From assembly GCF_010723575.1 (NCBI RefSeq), contig NZ_BLKZ01000001.1, positions 1 to 64,000 on the forward strand: DNA of 64,000 bases. The letters run 5' to 3'. Origin of the DNA: Mycobacterium bourgelatii. GTDB taxonomy: Bacteria; Actinomycetota; Actinomycetes; Mycobacteriales; Mycobacteriaceae. Within the stretch, counting starts at the first letter, position 1. Each line of letters starts with the position of its first letter. Position numbers and translations under genes: made by a program. The notes under the pieces were generated by a model, which was not told where the DNA came from, ran no database searches, and saw only the letters and a list, made by a program, of their open reading frames with translations. This document shows positions 1 through 8,851 of the stretch, piece by piece.

Positions 1-2250
1 GGTGGCCGTGCCGCCCGCGCCACCGGCCCCGCCCTTGCCGCCGCTGCCGCCGTCGCCACCGCTGCCGCCGGCCTGACCGGCGCCGGCGTTGACGCCGGCC
101 TCGCCCTCGCGGCCGTGCACGCCGGCGCCGCCCGCGCCACCGGTGCCGCCTTGGCCGCCCGCACCGCCGGCGCCGCCGTCACCGGAGATCGAACCGCCCT
201 TGCCGCCTGCGCCGCCCTTGCCGCCGGATCCACCGGCCTGGCCATTGCCGCCGTTGTCGCCGGGGTTGACCCCGTTGGCGCCGGCCGTGCCGGCCGCGCC
301 GTTGCCGCCTGCGCCGCCTGCGCCGCCGTCGCCGTAGTTGCCGCCTGCGCCGCCTGCGCCGCCGTCACCCCCGTTGGCGCCGGGGGTGTTGCCCAGCGCG
401 GCGTTGTAGCCCGCCCCGCCGTTACCGCCGTTGCCGCCCTTGTTGGTGACGGTGACGCCCGTCTTGCCGTGTGCCCCGTCGACCGAACCAGAGCCGCCGG
501 CCCCGCCGACGCCGCCGACGCCGTTGTTCCCGCCGTTGCCGCCGTGCCCGCCGTTGGGGTTGTTGACGTCGCCGGCCGCACCGTGGCCGCCGTTACCGCC
601 CAACCCGCCGTTATTCCCCTTCCGGGTTCCGCCGCGGCCGGTGATGCCCGCGTCGCCGAAGAACATGCTGCCCGCGCCGCCCACACCGCCGTTGCCGCCG
701 TTGCCGCCGTGGGCACCCGCCCCGCCGTTGCCGCCGTCGCCGCCATCGCGCCAGGGAGGCCCGTCGGCGTTGTTGCCGGACCTCGACACCACCTCTTTGC
801 CGCCGATGCCGCCGTTGCCGCCGTTGCCGCCATCGCTGAACAGCAGCCCGCTGCGACCACCCGCGCCGCCGTGGCCCGCGTTGCCACCGTTGACGCCGGC
901 GGTCCCGGCGCCGCCATTACCGCCGTTGCCGCCGACCCCGCCGTTGCCGTAGAGCAACCCGCCGCGCCCGCCGGCGCCACCGTTGCCGCCGTCGGCACCG
1001 GTACCGGCGCCGCCGCCATTGCCGCCCGCACCGCCGGCGCCGAACAGCAGGCCGCCGTCGCCCCCCAGCCCGCCGTTGCCACCCGCGACCGTGCCCGTTC
1101 CACCGGTTCCGCCGGCGCCACCGGCTCCGTAGAGGCCACCGCTGCCGCCGGCACCGCCTAGACCGCCGTTGCCGGCCGAGCCCGTCCCGCCGACGCCGCC
1201 GGCGCCCCCGGCCCCGCCGGAAAGCCAACCGGCGTTACCGCCGGCACCCCCGTTGCCGCCGACCGCGGCGGAACCCCCGGCACCCCCGCCGCCCCCGGCG
1301 CCGTAGAGGTATCCACCATCGCCCCCGGCGCCACCGTGACCGCCGACCGCGGTGCCCGCCCCGCCCGCGCCGCCGGCCCCGCCGGTACCTGCGAGGAACG
1401 CGCTGCCGCCCGCTCCACCGGCACCTGCGTAACCCGTGGGACTGGTGTTGCTGCCGCCGGCCCCACCGGACGCACCGCTGCCCAACAACCAACCGCCGTT
1501 ACCGCCGTTGCCGCCCGCGCCGCCGTTCGCCCCGCCGCCGCCGGACCCGCCGATGCCGCCGTTGCCCAGCAGGAAGGCGGAACCACCGGCCCCGCCAGTG
1601 CCGCCGAATCCGGTGGTGCCCGTGTTCAACCCGCCGGCCCCGCCGACACCGCCGTTTCCAAACAGCCAACCGCCGTTACCGCCGGCACCACCGGATCCGG
1701 CGTCACCCACCGATGACGCGCCGCCGGCACCGCCGGCACCGCCGTTACCAATCAGGCCGGCCGAACCTCCGGCGCCCCCGGCCTGGCCGGTGGCACCCGA
1801 GCCACCCCGTCCGCCATTGCCCCACAACAACCCGCCGGCCCCGCCGGTCGCGCCGGTCCCGTCGGCGCCGTCGACACCATTGCCGATGAGCGGGCGCCCC
1901 ATGATGGCCTGGGTCGGCGTGTTGATCACGTCGAGTACGGCCTGCTCAATAGCCGCCAACGGCGACGCGTTGGTTGCCTCGGCCAGGGCGTAGGAGCCGG
2001 CGCCAGACGTCAGCGTCTGCAGGAAACGGGCGTGGTAGGCGGCGACTTCGGCGCTGATCGCCTGGTAGGCCTGGGCCTGGTTGCCGAACAGTGCCGCGAT
2101 GGCGGTCGAGACCTCGTCCTCGGCCGCGGCCAGCAGGTTGACGGTGTTGGCGGCCGCGGCGGCATTCGCCTGCTCGATCGCCGAGCCGATTCCCGCCAAG
2201 TCAGAAGCGGCGGCCAGCAAGGCCTCAGGCGAAGCAATCAAGTAAGACAT
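1..2250 (-). CDS. PE_PGRS family protein, 3' end outside window
   Basis: The minus-strand frame is open from the ATG at 2250 to the left edge, giving at least 750 codons. The first ~95 residues form a PE domain: it opens MSYLIASPEALLAAASDLAG, continues LLAAAEDEVSTAIAALFGNQ, and includes AYHARFLQTLTSGAGSYALAE. A linker around residues 100-135 holds GRPLIGNGVDGADG. The rest is Gly-Gly-Xaa repeat (PGRS), which makes the antisense strand read as long Pro-rich or Ala-rich false ORFs. PE domains direct export by ESX type VII secretion to the cell surface; the role of the PGRS part is unknown. The linker nearly matches that of the next PE_PGRS gene, 111 bp upstream, which suggests tandem duplication. 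The C-terminus is not visible. Confidence 0.9.
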   Translation of the reverse strand, partial: MSYLIASPEALLAAASDLAGIGSAIEQANAAAAANTVNLLAAAEDEVSTAIAALFGNQAQAYQAISAEVAAYHARFLQTLTSGAGSYALAEATNASPLAAIEQAVLDVINTPTQAIMGRPLIGNGVDGADGTGATGGAGGLLWGNGGRGGSGATGQAGGAGGSAGLIGNGGAGGAGGASSVGDAGSGGAGGNGGWLFGNGGVGGAGGLNTGTTGFGGTGGAGGSAFLLGNGGIGGSGGGGANGGAGGNGGNGGWLLGSGASGGAGGSNTSPTGYAGAGGAGGSAFLAGTGGAGGAGGAGTAVGGHGGAGGDGGYLYGAGGGGGAGGSAAVGGNGGAGGNAGWLSGGAGGAGGVGGTGSAGNGGLGGAGGSGGLYGAGGAGGTGGTGTVAGGNGGLGGDGGLLFGAGGAGGNGGGAGTGADGGNGGAGGRGGLLYGNGGVGGNGGNGGAGTAGVNGGNAGHGGAGGRSGLLFSDGGNGGNGGIGGKEVVSRSGNNADGPPWRDGGDGGNGGAGAHGGNGGNGGVGGAGSMFFGDAGITGRGGTRKGNNGGLGGNGGHGAAGDVNNPNGGHGGNGGNNGVGGVGGAGGSGSVDGAHGKTGVTVTNKGGNGGNGGAGYNAALGNTPGANGGDGGAGGAGGNYGDGGAGGAGGNGAAGTAGANGVNPGDNGGNGQAGGSGGKGGAGGKGGSISGDGGAGGAGGQGGTGGAGGAGVHGREGEAGVNAGAGQAGGSGGDGGSGGKGGAGGAGGTAT

Positions 2251-2361
2251 TCGGAACCATCCAGGGTGTTCGTCGACTGAAAGACCGCGTCACAGGACAG
2301 CGGAAAACCATTCGTTTGGTCGGAAAAAAGTGAGTTACGCCGTGTCCGCGTTTGGCGTAGG

Positions 2362-4851
2362 TCAGCCCGCGGCACCGGGGGAACCGCCCTGGCCGAAGAG
2401 CAGCCCGCCCGCACCGCCGGTGCCACCGCCGCCGGCGGGTCCATTGGGCGTGCCGTTACCGCCGGCGCCCCCGCTCCCGCCGTTGCCACCGCTTCCGATG
2501 AAGGTGGCGTTTCCACCTCGGCCACCGGCCCCGCCGGCCCCGCCGGCGTTGAGGCTGTCCTCGTTGCCGCCCGCGCCGCCGGCGCCACCAACGCCGCCGT
2601 TACCCAAGATCAGTCCGGCGTTGCCGGCCGCGCCGCCGTTACCGCCGGCCGCGCCGGAGTGCAGCTCGCAGCCGTCGCCGCCGGCCCCACCGGCGCCACC
2701 GCTCCCGCCCGTTCCGAACAGCCAGGCACTGGCGCCACTGCCGCCGTGGCCACCGACTCCGCCGGCGCCCGCGCCGCCGAAGCCCCCATTGCCTCCAGCC
2801 CCGCCGGATGCGCCGTTACCGAACAAGAAACCGCTGCCGCCGGCGTTGCCGCCGTTCCCGCCGGCCCCTGCCAGCGCGTTGAGTCCGGCGGCGCCTCCAT
2901 TGCCGCCGTGTCCGCCGTGTCCGCCGCTGCCCAGCAGTCGGGCGATGCCGCCATGGCCGCCAGCCCCACCGGCTCCGCCGGGTGTCGTCAGGCTGCCGTC
3001 GGCCCCCTCGCCGCCGTTTCCGCCGGCGCCACCGCCGCCCAAGATCCACCCGGCGTTGCCGCCCGCGCCGCCCGCGCCGCCAGCACCTGGACTGGCGCCC
3101 GTGGTCAGACCGTCACCGCCGGACCCGCCGGCAGCACCCCAGCCGACGAGCAGGCCGCCATTGCCGCCGGCGCCGCCCTGGAAGCCCGCCCCGTCTGCGA
3201 CGTTCACGGCACCGTTGCTGCCGGCGCCGCCGAACCCGCCGTTGCCAAACAGCCAGGCTTTGCCGCCGGCGCCGCCATTGGTGGGAGCACCGACGTTGCT
3301 GCCGTCACCACCGTTGCCACCGGTGCCGAACAGGAAGCCCGCGTTGGCGCCGTTGCGGCCGGTACCGCCGTCTCCGCCATTACCAATGAGGAATCCGGCC
3401 CGACCGGCTGGGCCGCCGATGAGCCCATTTCCGCCGTCGCCGCCGTTGCCGAACAGCACGGCGCTGCCGCCGCTGCCGCCGATTCCGTACCCCGAAGCAC
3501 CGCTGCCGCCGGTACCGCCGGCGCCGCCGATGCCCAGCAGGATGCCGCCGTTGCCGCCGGCGGCTCCGTTTCCGCCGCCACCTCCGATCGGGTTGAGGGA
3601 GCTGCCGCCGGAGCCAGCGGTGCCGCCGTTGCCGATCCACCAGGCGTCGCCGCCGGCGCCCCCGTTGCCGCCGGAGGCGTTGAGGAAGGCGGTGCTTCCG
3701 CCGTTGCCGCCGAGCCCACCGCTGCCGATCAGGAGGCCGCTGGTGCCGCCCGCACCACCGGCGCCGCCGTCGCCGCTCATGCTGGCCCCGCCGTTCCCGC
3801 CGTCGCCGCCGAAGCCCAGCAGCCAGGAATTTGCGCCGGTTCCACCCACTCCACCGGCGCCCGTGCCGCCGGTGTTGGCGCCGCCTGCGCCGCCGTGGCC
3901 GCCGCTGCCGAACAAGATTCCGCCCGTCGAGCCGGCGCCGCCCGCGCCGCCGTCGCTGCTCACGCTCGACCCGCCGGCACCGCCGGACCCGCCGTTGCCG
4001 ATCAGCCAGGCGTTCCCGCCGATACCACCCGTCCCGCCGGCACCGGTGCCGCCGGTGTTGGCGCCGCCCGCCCCGCCTGCGCCGCCGTTGCCGAACACCA
4101 ACGCGGTTCCACCCGTCGCGCCGGCTCCGCCACCAGCGCTCACGCTGGCACCGCCGGCACCGCCCGCGCCGCCGTTGCCGAACAACCAGGCGTTCCCGCC
4201 GAGCCCGCCGATGCCGCCGGAGCCGATGCCGCCGGTGTTCGCCCCGCCTGCCCCGCCGATTCCGCCGTTGCCGAAGAGCCATCCGCCGCTGCCGCCGAGG
4301 CCACCCGCGCCACCGGTACCGGTCGACGAGGCCCCGCCGGCCCCGCCGGCGCCGCCGTGGCCGATCAGTCCGGCCGATCCGCCGGCACCTCCGGCTTGCC
4401 CGGGCGCACCGGAGCCGCCCCGGCCGCCGTTGCCGTACAGGAATCCACCCGGCCCGCCGGCCCCGCCGGTGCCGTCGATGCCGTCCGCGCCGTTACCGAT
4501 CAATGGCCGTGCGAACAGCACGTTGAACGGGATATTGACCAGGTCCACCACTGGTTGGAGCGGTCCCGCATTGAGCGCCTCGGCGGCGGCGTAGGAGTTC
4601 GCGCTCGCCGACAACGTCTGCAGGAAGCTGTTGTGAAAGGCCGCGACTTCCGCGCTGGCCGCTTGGTACGCCTGGGCGTGGGCCCCGAAGAACGCCGCGA
4701 TCGCGACGGATACCTCGTCTTCGGCGGCGGCCAGAAGACCGGTCGTAACGTCGGCGGCGCTCGCGTTGGCTGCCTCCAGGGACGAACCGATACCGGCCAG
4801 ATGTGTGGCCGCGGCGAGCAGCGCCTCGGACGAGGCGACTAGGTACGACAT
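2362..4851 (-). CDS. PE_PGRS family protein (829 aa)
   Basis: This is a complete PE_PGRS protein of 829 residues. The PE domain (about 1-95) starts MSYLVASSEALLAAATHLAG and includes AAAEDEVSVAIAAFFGAHAQ. The linker has RPLIGNGADGIDGTGGAGG, and after residue ~130 the protein is almost entirely GGX repeat, punctuated by short phrases such as AWLFGNGGAGG. It ends GGSPGAAG then stop. ESX-secreted surface localisation is expected from the PE family; no enzymatic domain is seen. The start is the canonical PE start MSY. The gene lies in tandem with the PE_PGRS at the left edge and is transcribed the same way. Identical repeat phrases make this pair a likely site of recombination and of assembly error. 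Confidence 0.93.
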   Translation of the reverse strand: MSYLVASSEALLAAATHLAGIGSSLEAANASAADVTTGLLAAAEDEVSVAIAAFFGAHAQAYQAASAEVAAFHNSFLQTLSASANSYAAAEALNAGPLQPVVDLVNIPFNVLFARPLIGNGADGIDGTGGAGGPGGFLYGNGGRGGSGAPGQAGGAGGSAGLIGHGGAGGAGGASSTGTGGAGGLGGSGGWLFGNGGIGGAGGANTGGIGSGGIGGLGGNAWLFGNGGAGGAGGASVSAGGGAGATGGTALVFGNGGAGGAGGANTGGTGAGGTGGIGGNAWLIGNGGSGGAGGSSVSSDGGAGGAGSTGGILFGSGGHGGAGGANTGGTGAGGVGGTGANSWLLGFGGDGGNGGASMSGDGGAGGAGGTSGLLIGSGGLGGNGGSTAFLNASGGNGGAGGDAWWIGNGGTAGSGGSSLNPIGGGGGNGAAGGNGGILLGIGGAGGTGGSGASGYGIGGSGGSAVLFGNGGDGGNGLIGGPAGRAGFLIGNGGDGGTGRNGANAGFLFGTGGNGGDGSNVGAPTNGGAGGKAWLFGNGGFGGAGSNGAVNVADGAGFQGGAGGNGGLLVGWGAAGGSGGDGLTTGASPGAGGAGGAGGNAGWILGGGGAGGNGGEGADGSLTTPGGAGGAGGHGGIARLLGSGGHGGHGGNGGAAGLNALAGAGGNGGNAGGSGFLFGNGASGGAGGNGGFGGAGAGGVGGHGGSGASAWLFGTGGSGGAGGAGGDGCELHSGAAGGNGGAAGNAGLILGNGGVGGAGGAGGNEDSLNAGGAGGAGGRGGNATFIGSGGNGGSGGAGGNGTPNGPAGGGGTGGAGGLLFGQGGSPGAAG

Positions 4852-4890
4852 CGAGAACCCCGCTTGCTATGTCACGTCGTTCCGAACCGC

Positions 4891-4919
4891 TTACGTGGCC
4901 CCCGCCTCTCCGCACGTAA
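4891..4919. repeat. Inverted repeat TTACGTG-N15-CACGTAA upstream of PE_PGRS
   Basis: TTACGTG at 4891-4897 is the exact complement of CACGTAA at 4913-4919. It sits 40-70 bp upstream of the PE_PGRS start codon, in the otherwise AT-rich gap that also serves the divergent CoA-transferase gene. It may be a regulator site or a 5' UTR hairpin; the sequence does not decide. Confidence 0.4.
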
Positions 4920-5102
4920 CGGCAGAATGAACCGTAGCTCATTACATACTGATCCTGCGTCAAATAAACCAAAAAACATTCCAAAAGTTCAAAAATGTGG
5001 CCTACTACACACTTGGCGATTCGTGGTGTGGGCGATCACATCGGGCGCGCAGCGCCAGGCAACCGGCGGGCACCGTAGAGCCAGCGGGCGCGGGCGCGCA
5101 CC

Positions 5103-6290
5103 ATGGAAGATGTGAATTCGGAGCCCACCAATCCGACCCGGGTGGCCCGGCGCTGGGGGACCAGCGGCCTGGCCTACCTGACGGGTCAGTCCGAGGGGCG
5201 ACCCGATTTCTCCCGCTGCAACGTGCTCATGCACGCCGAGCGAATCGCTGCCGACGCGCCCACACTCTTGGGAGGCCGGGCCGGGCTGCTCGGACTGCGC
5301 CGCCGTGGTCGCGTTTCGGCGGGCGGTGCCACCCGGTTGCTGGCCACCGTGGATGGATGGTGTGCGGTAACGCTGTCCCGGCCCGACGACGTCATGGCCG
5401 TCCCCGCCCTGGTCGAGGCCGACACCGACGCGGTGGCGGATGACCACTGGCCGGTGCTGCAGCGCTGGGCCGCTTCGCGCCGGTCGGCCGAGGTCGTGGA
5501 GCGGACCGAACTGCTCGATATCCCGGCGGCCGCGTTGGGCGAGATCGCTGCGGCGCCGCCGCGAATACGTCAGATAGCGCCGCCGACCCCTGCCAGCGGC
5601 GGACTGCTTGTCGCCGACCTGTCTTCGATGTGGGCGGGGCCGTTGTGCGGGCAGTTGCTGGCCCGGGCGGGCGCAACCGTTGTCAAAGTCGAAAGTCGAC
5701 GCCGACCGGACGGCACCCGATCCGGTGACCGCGCATTTTTCGACTGGATCAACGGGGGCAAGCTCTCGTTCTGCGTCGACTTCGACCGCGACGCGCGCGA
5801 GCTGCGCGAGTTGCTGGACGTCGCCGACGTGGTGATCGAAGGGTCCCGTCCGGCCGCCCTCGCCCGGCGCCGGCTCGGTCCCGACGATCTCGCTCCTCGG
5901 GCGGGCCGCATCTGGCTGCGGATCAGCGGCTACGGCGACGGCTGCGGGCGCCCGGCGTTCGGGGACGATGCCGCGGTCGCCGGCGGACTGGTCGGCACGG
6001 ACGGCGACGGACCGGTGTTCTGTGGGGACGCGATCGCCGACCCGTTGTCGGGCTTGGAAGCCAGCCACGCGGTGGCGGAATCGCTGCGCCGCGGGGGTGG
6101 CGAACTCATCGACGTCTCGATGGCCGCCGTCGCGGCGACCTACGCCGCGCTTCCGACCGAGCCGTCCGCGCAGCAGCTGCCCGCCCCACCGCCGGGGTCC
6201 CCGTTGCCGGCCCGTTCGGCGCCCGAGCTCGGGGCCGACAACGACGCGGTCCGTCGCCTCGTCGCCGACAGGCGTTGCCTATCGTGCTGA
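5103..6290 (+). CDS. Class III (CaiB/BaiF-like) CoA-transferase
   Basis: The product has 395 residues and resembles family III CoA-transferases, which move CoA between carboxylic acids. The family's N-terminal signature appears only in the middle, at about residues 165-195 (VADLSSMWAGPLCGQLLARA then GATVVKVES), followed by a DWINGGK segment. The first ~160 residues (SGGATRLLATVDGWCAVTLS, SRPDDVMAVPALVE) look like the segment that usually lies C-terminal in these enzymes, so the domain order is unusual, as in fused or permuted members. The substrate is unknown. The 3' end overlaps the amidohydrolase start by 16 nt, so the two genes are probably one operon with coupled translation. ATG 5103 was chosen; GTG 5112 is an alternative. 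Confidence 0.8.
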   Translation: MEDVNSEPTNPTRVARRWGTSGLAYLTGQSEGRPDFSRCNVLMHAERIAADAPTLLGGRAGLLGLRRRGRVSAGGATRLLATVDGWCAVTLSRPDDVMAVPALVEADTDAVADDHWPVLQRWAASRRSAEVVERTELLDIPAAALGEIAAAPPRIRQIAPPTPASGGLLVADLSSMWAGPLCGQLLARAGATVVKVESRRRPDGTRSGDRAFFDWINGGKLSFCVDFDRDARELRELLDVADVVIEGSRPAALARRRLGPDDLAPRAGRIWLRISGYGDGCGRPAFGDDAAVAGGLVGTDGDGPVFCGDAIADPLSGLEASHAVAESLRRGGGELIDVSMAAVAATYAALPTEPSAQQLPAPPPGSPLPARSAPELGADNDAVRRLVADRRCLSC

Positions 6291-7618
6291 TCTCGCAGGC
6301 GACGTTGCTGGACGGGACCACCGTCGATATCCGGGTCGGGGCGCGGATCGAAGAGGTAGGCCCCCACCTCGACGCCAGACCCGGGGAGGGCGTCCTCTAC
6401 GCCGGCGGCGGAACCGTGTTGCCCGGGTTGTACGACCACCACGTGCACTTGCGCTCGGCGGCGTCCGCACTGGATTCGCTGTCCGTCGGGCCACCCGCGG
6501 TACACACCAAGGCCGAGTTGGTCCAGGCCCTGTGGAGTGCGGTGCCGGGCGCGGACGGGTGGATTCGTGCCGTGGGTTATCACGAGTCGGTCGCCGGGGA
6601 CTTGGACCGCGACAGCCTGGACGCCGTGGTCACGCACATCCCGGTGCGGGTGCAACACCGCAGTGGCGCGTTGTGGATTTTGAACTCGGCGGCCTTGGGC
6701 CGGGTCGGACTCGCCGAGCACCCCGACGGACGCCTGCGCAGCGCGGACCGAGGCTGGTCCGACGCGCTGCAGCGCCGCGAAAGCGACCTGGCGGAACTGA
6801 GCCGACGCATCACCGCGACCGGCGTCACGGGGGTCACCGACGCCACCCCCGATCTGGACGCCGGCGACCTGGTGGCGCTGATGCTTGCGCACCGACACGG
6901 TGAATTCCGGCCACGGATCCGGGTGTTGGCGCCGCGCAAGATGATCCTTCAGGACGACCGACTCGATCTGGACGGGCTCATCGACTGGATCGCCTACCAT
7001 CACAACGCCGGTCAGCCGGTCGCGGTGCACTGCGTGACGGCGGCCCAACTGGTGGTCACCATCGCCGCGCTGCGCGCGACCGGAAGCCACCCGCTCGATC
7101 GCATCGAGCATGCCGCGATGGTGCCGGAGGAAAACCTGGCCGACCTGGCCGAACTGGCCCAGGGCGGCGGCGTGTCCGACGTGGGCGGCCTGACCGTCGT
7201 CACCCAGCCCAACTTCGTCGCCGAACGCGGGGACCAGTACCTCGCCGACGTCCCGGCCGACGAGCACGACCAACTCTGGCGGGTCGCATCGTTGCGGCGG
7301 ATGAACGTGCCGGTGGCGCTGTCAACCGACATGCCGTTCGGCCAGCCGGACCCGTGGGCGGCGATGCGCGCCGCGGTGAACCGCACCACCCGCAGCGGCG
7401 CCGTCCTGAACAAGGACGAGTCCGTGTCGGCGCGGGAGGCGTTGACCATGTTCCTGGGTTGGTCCGATCGACCCGGACGGCCCCGGACGGTCGAGATTGG
7501 CGAGCCGGGCGATCTTTGTGTGCTGAGCGAGCCGCCCGAGACGGTGCTCGCGGAGCTGGATGCGGACCTGGTGACGGCCACGGTGATCGGCGGCGAGTTG
7601 GTGTACTTCGCGATGTGA
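6275..7618 (+). CDS. Amidohydrolase (Amidohydro_3/YtcJ-like)
   Basis: This 447-residue metal-dependent hydrolase opens with a short beta-sandwich segment, followed by PGLYDHHVHLRS, the HxH metal motif that begins the TIM barrel. Further metal or catalytic candidates are VAVHCVTAAQL, DRIEHAAMV and STDMPFGQPDPW. The C-terminal VEIGEPGDLCVLSEPP returns to the small sandwich domain, which is typical of imidase/YtcJ-type amidohydrolases. The substrate is unknown. The start is a TTG inside the previous gene (16-nt overlap); GTG 6284 is a possible alternative. The tight coupling to a CoA-transferase suggests a shared catabolic route, which is inference only. Confidence 0.85.
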   Translation: MPIVLISQATLLDGTTVDIRVGARIEEVGPHLDARPGEGVLYAGGGTVLPGLYDHHVHLRSAASALDSLSVGPPAVHTKAELVQALWSAVPGADGWIRAVGYHESVAGDLDRDSLDAVVTHIPVRVQHRSGALWILNSAALGRVGLAEHPDGRLRSADRGWSDALQRRESDLAELSRRITATGVTGVTDATPDLDAGDLVALMLAHRHGEFRPRIRVLAPRKMILQDDRLDLDGLIDWIAYHHNAGQPVAVHCVTAAQLVVTIAALRATGSHPLDRIEHAAMVPEENLADLAELAQGGGVSDVGGLTVVTQPNFVAERGDQYLADVPADEHDQLWRVASLRRMNVPVALSTDMPFGQPDPWAAMRAAVNRTTRSGAVLNKDESVSAREALTMFLGWSDRPGRPRTVEIGEPGDLCVLSEPPETVLAELDADLVTATVIGGELVYFAM

Positions 7619-7663
7619 CGCCGGCGGGCGCGGCCCAAATCGCCTAACCCGCCTCAACGCGCC

Positions 7664-8596
7664 CTAGCTCGCGGCCGGAACCAGCGCTCCCCGCAACGCG
7701 TCGCACTGCGCGGCGAAGAACCGTTGCGACACAGGGTTTTTGGGCACCACCAGATCGAAACCGTGGAACGCGCCGGGTACCACCTCGACCTGGCAAGGCA
7801 CCCCGGCATTGGTCAGACGCTGCGCGTAGGCGAGGTCCTCGTCGTGGAACAGGTCGTGAGTGCCCACGCCGATCCACGCCGGCGGCACACCGCTCAGGTC
7901 GGTGCGCCGTGCCGGAACCGCCTCCGCCGGGTCCGCATTTCCCAGGTACGCCGCCCAGCCGAACTGGTTGGCGCGCGGGTCCCACATCCGATAGGTGGGT
8001 CGTGCCGGGGTCGTCGCGCTGCGGTCGTCGAGCATCGGGTACACCAGCAGCTGAAACGCCGGGGCGATCTCCCCGCGATCGCGGGCCAGTAGGGCCAGCG
8101 CCGCCGCCAGGCCACCGCCGGCACTCGCCCCGCCGATGGCAACCCGCGCCGGGTCGACGGCGGGCAGTTCGGCCAGCCAGCGCAACGCGGCATAGCAGTC
8201 TTCGAGCGGTGCGGGGTAGGGGTGTTCGGGCGCCAGTCGGTATTCCACCGATGCGACTGTGATGCCTAGCTTTTCGCCGAAGCGCCGGACAAGTCCGTCG
8301 TCCTGTTGCGCGGTACCCAGGACGTAACCGCCGCCATGAATCCACAGCAGCGCCGGGCCCCGGCCCTCGAGGCCGGCGGGCCGGTAAAGCCGGACGCCGA
8401 CACCGGATGGCAGGGTGAGCGCTTGGATGTCGCCGGGCCCACCCAGGCGTCCCCTCACTTTGAGCACGCGCCGCATCAGCGGCAACGTGCGGGGGCCGAC
8501 CAATCGGCGGGGTGCGATGCGGGCAATGCGGCGCAGATCTGGGTGGACTTCGTTGTCGGGCACCGGACCAGTATCCATGCCGAGCATCAACCCCAC
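7664..8596 (-). CDS. Alpha/beta hydrolase, hormone-sensitive lipase (LipH-like) family
   Basis: The 310-residue esterase or lipase has the HSL-family oxyanion motif HGGGY (87-91), a nucleophile elbow GGASAGGG with Ser158, and candidate Asp248 (GTHDLFHDED) and His278 (GAFHGFD), which complete the catalytic triad. The family hydrolyses short-chain esters or acylglycerols. No signal peptide is seen, so a cytoplasmic location is likely. It converges with the amidohydrolase, 45 bp away. The longest start is GTG 8596; in-frame ATGs at 8587 and 8578 would shorten it by 3 or 6 residues, and the sequence does not settle the choice. Confidence 0.88.
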   Translation of the reverse strand: MGLMLGMDTGPVPDNEVHPDLRRIARIAPRRLVGPRTLPLMRRVLKVRGRLGGPGDIQALTLPSGVGVRLYRPAGLEGRGPALLWIHGGGYVLGTAQQDDGLVRRFGEKLGITVASVEYRLAPEHPYPAPLEDCYAALRWLAELPAVDPARVAIGGASAGGGLAAALALLARDRGEIAPAFQLLVYPMLDDRSATTPARPTYRMWDPRANQFGWAAYLGNADPAEAVPARRTDLSGVPPAWIGVGTHDLFHDEDLAYAQRLTNAGVPCQVEVVPGAFHGFDLVVPKNPVSQRFFAAQCDALRGALVPAAS

Positions 8597-8838
8597 CCGA
8601 ATTAATCGTCCGATTCCATTGCTTCCCTATGAGAATTGGTGACCCGCAAGGGATTTCGGGGCTTCCTGAAGTCTTCGCGCTCCATCAACCCAAAAATTGA
8701 TCTTCCGCCGGCCAGCGAACTCAAGACATCGCCTTGAGCGCGGCCGATCGATTGGTTGGCAAATGGCGAGTGGACGCATTTCGTTTACCGGACGGAGAAC
8801 CCGCTCCGGATATCTGGGTTACTACCCGCCGGTAGGGG

Positions 8839-8844
8839 TACAGT
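8839..8844 (+). promoter_or_regulatory. -10 hexamer TACAGT of lipC, leaderless arrangement
   Basis: TACAGT ends 7 nt before ATG 8852 and no Shine-Dalgarno lies between them. This spacing is typical of mycobacterial leaderless mRNAs and supports 8852 as the start rather than the upstream in-frame ATG at 8756. Confidence 0.5.
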
Positions 8845-8851
8845 CCCCTGC

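Noticed and set aside
115..4842. Long plus-strand Ala-rich and Pro-rich frames across the PE_PGRS genes
   Set aside because: They are the reverse complement of GGX repeats; the PE domains show that the minus strand is coding.
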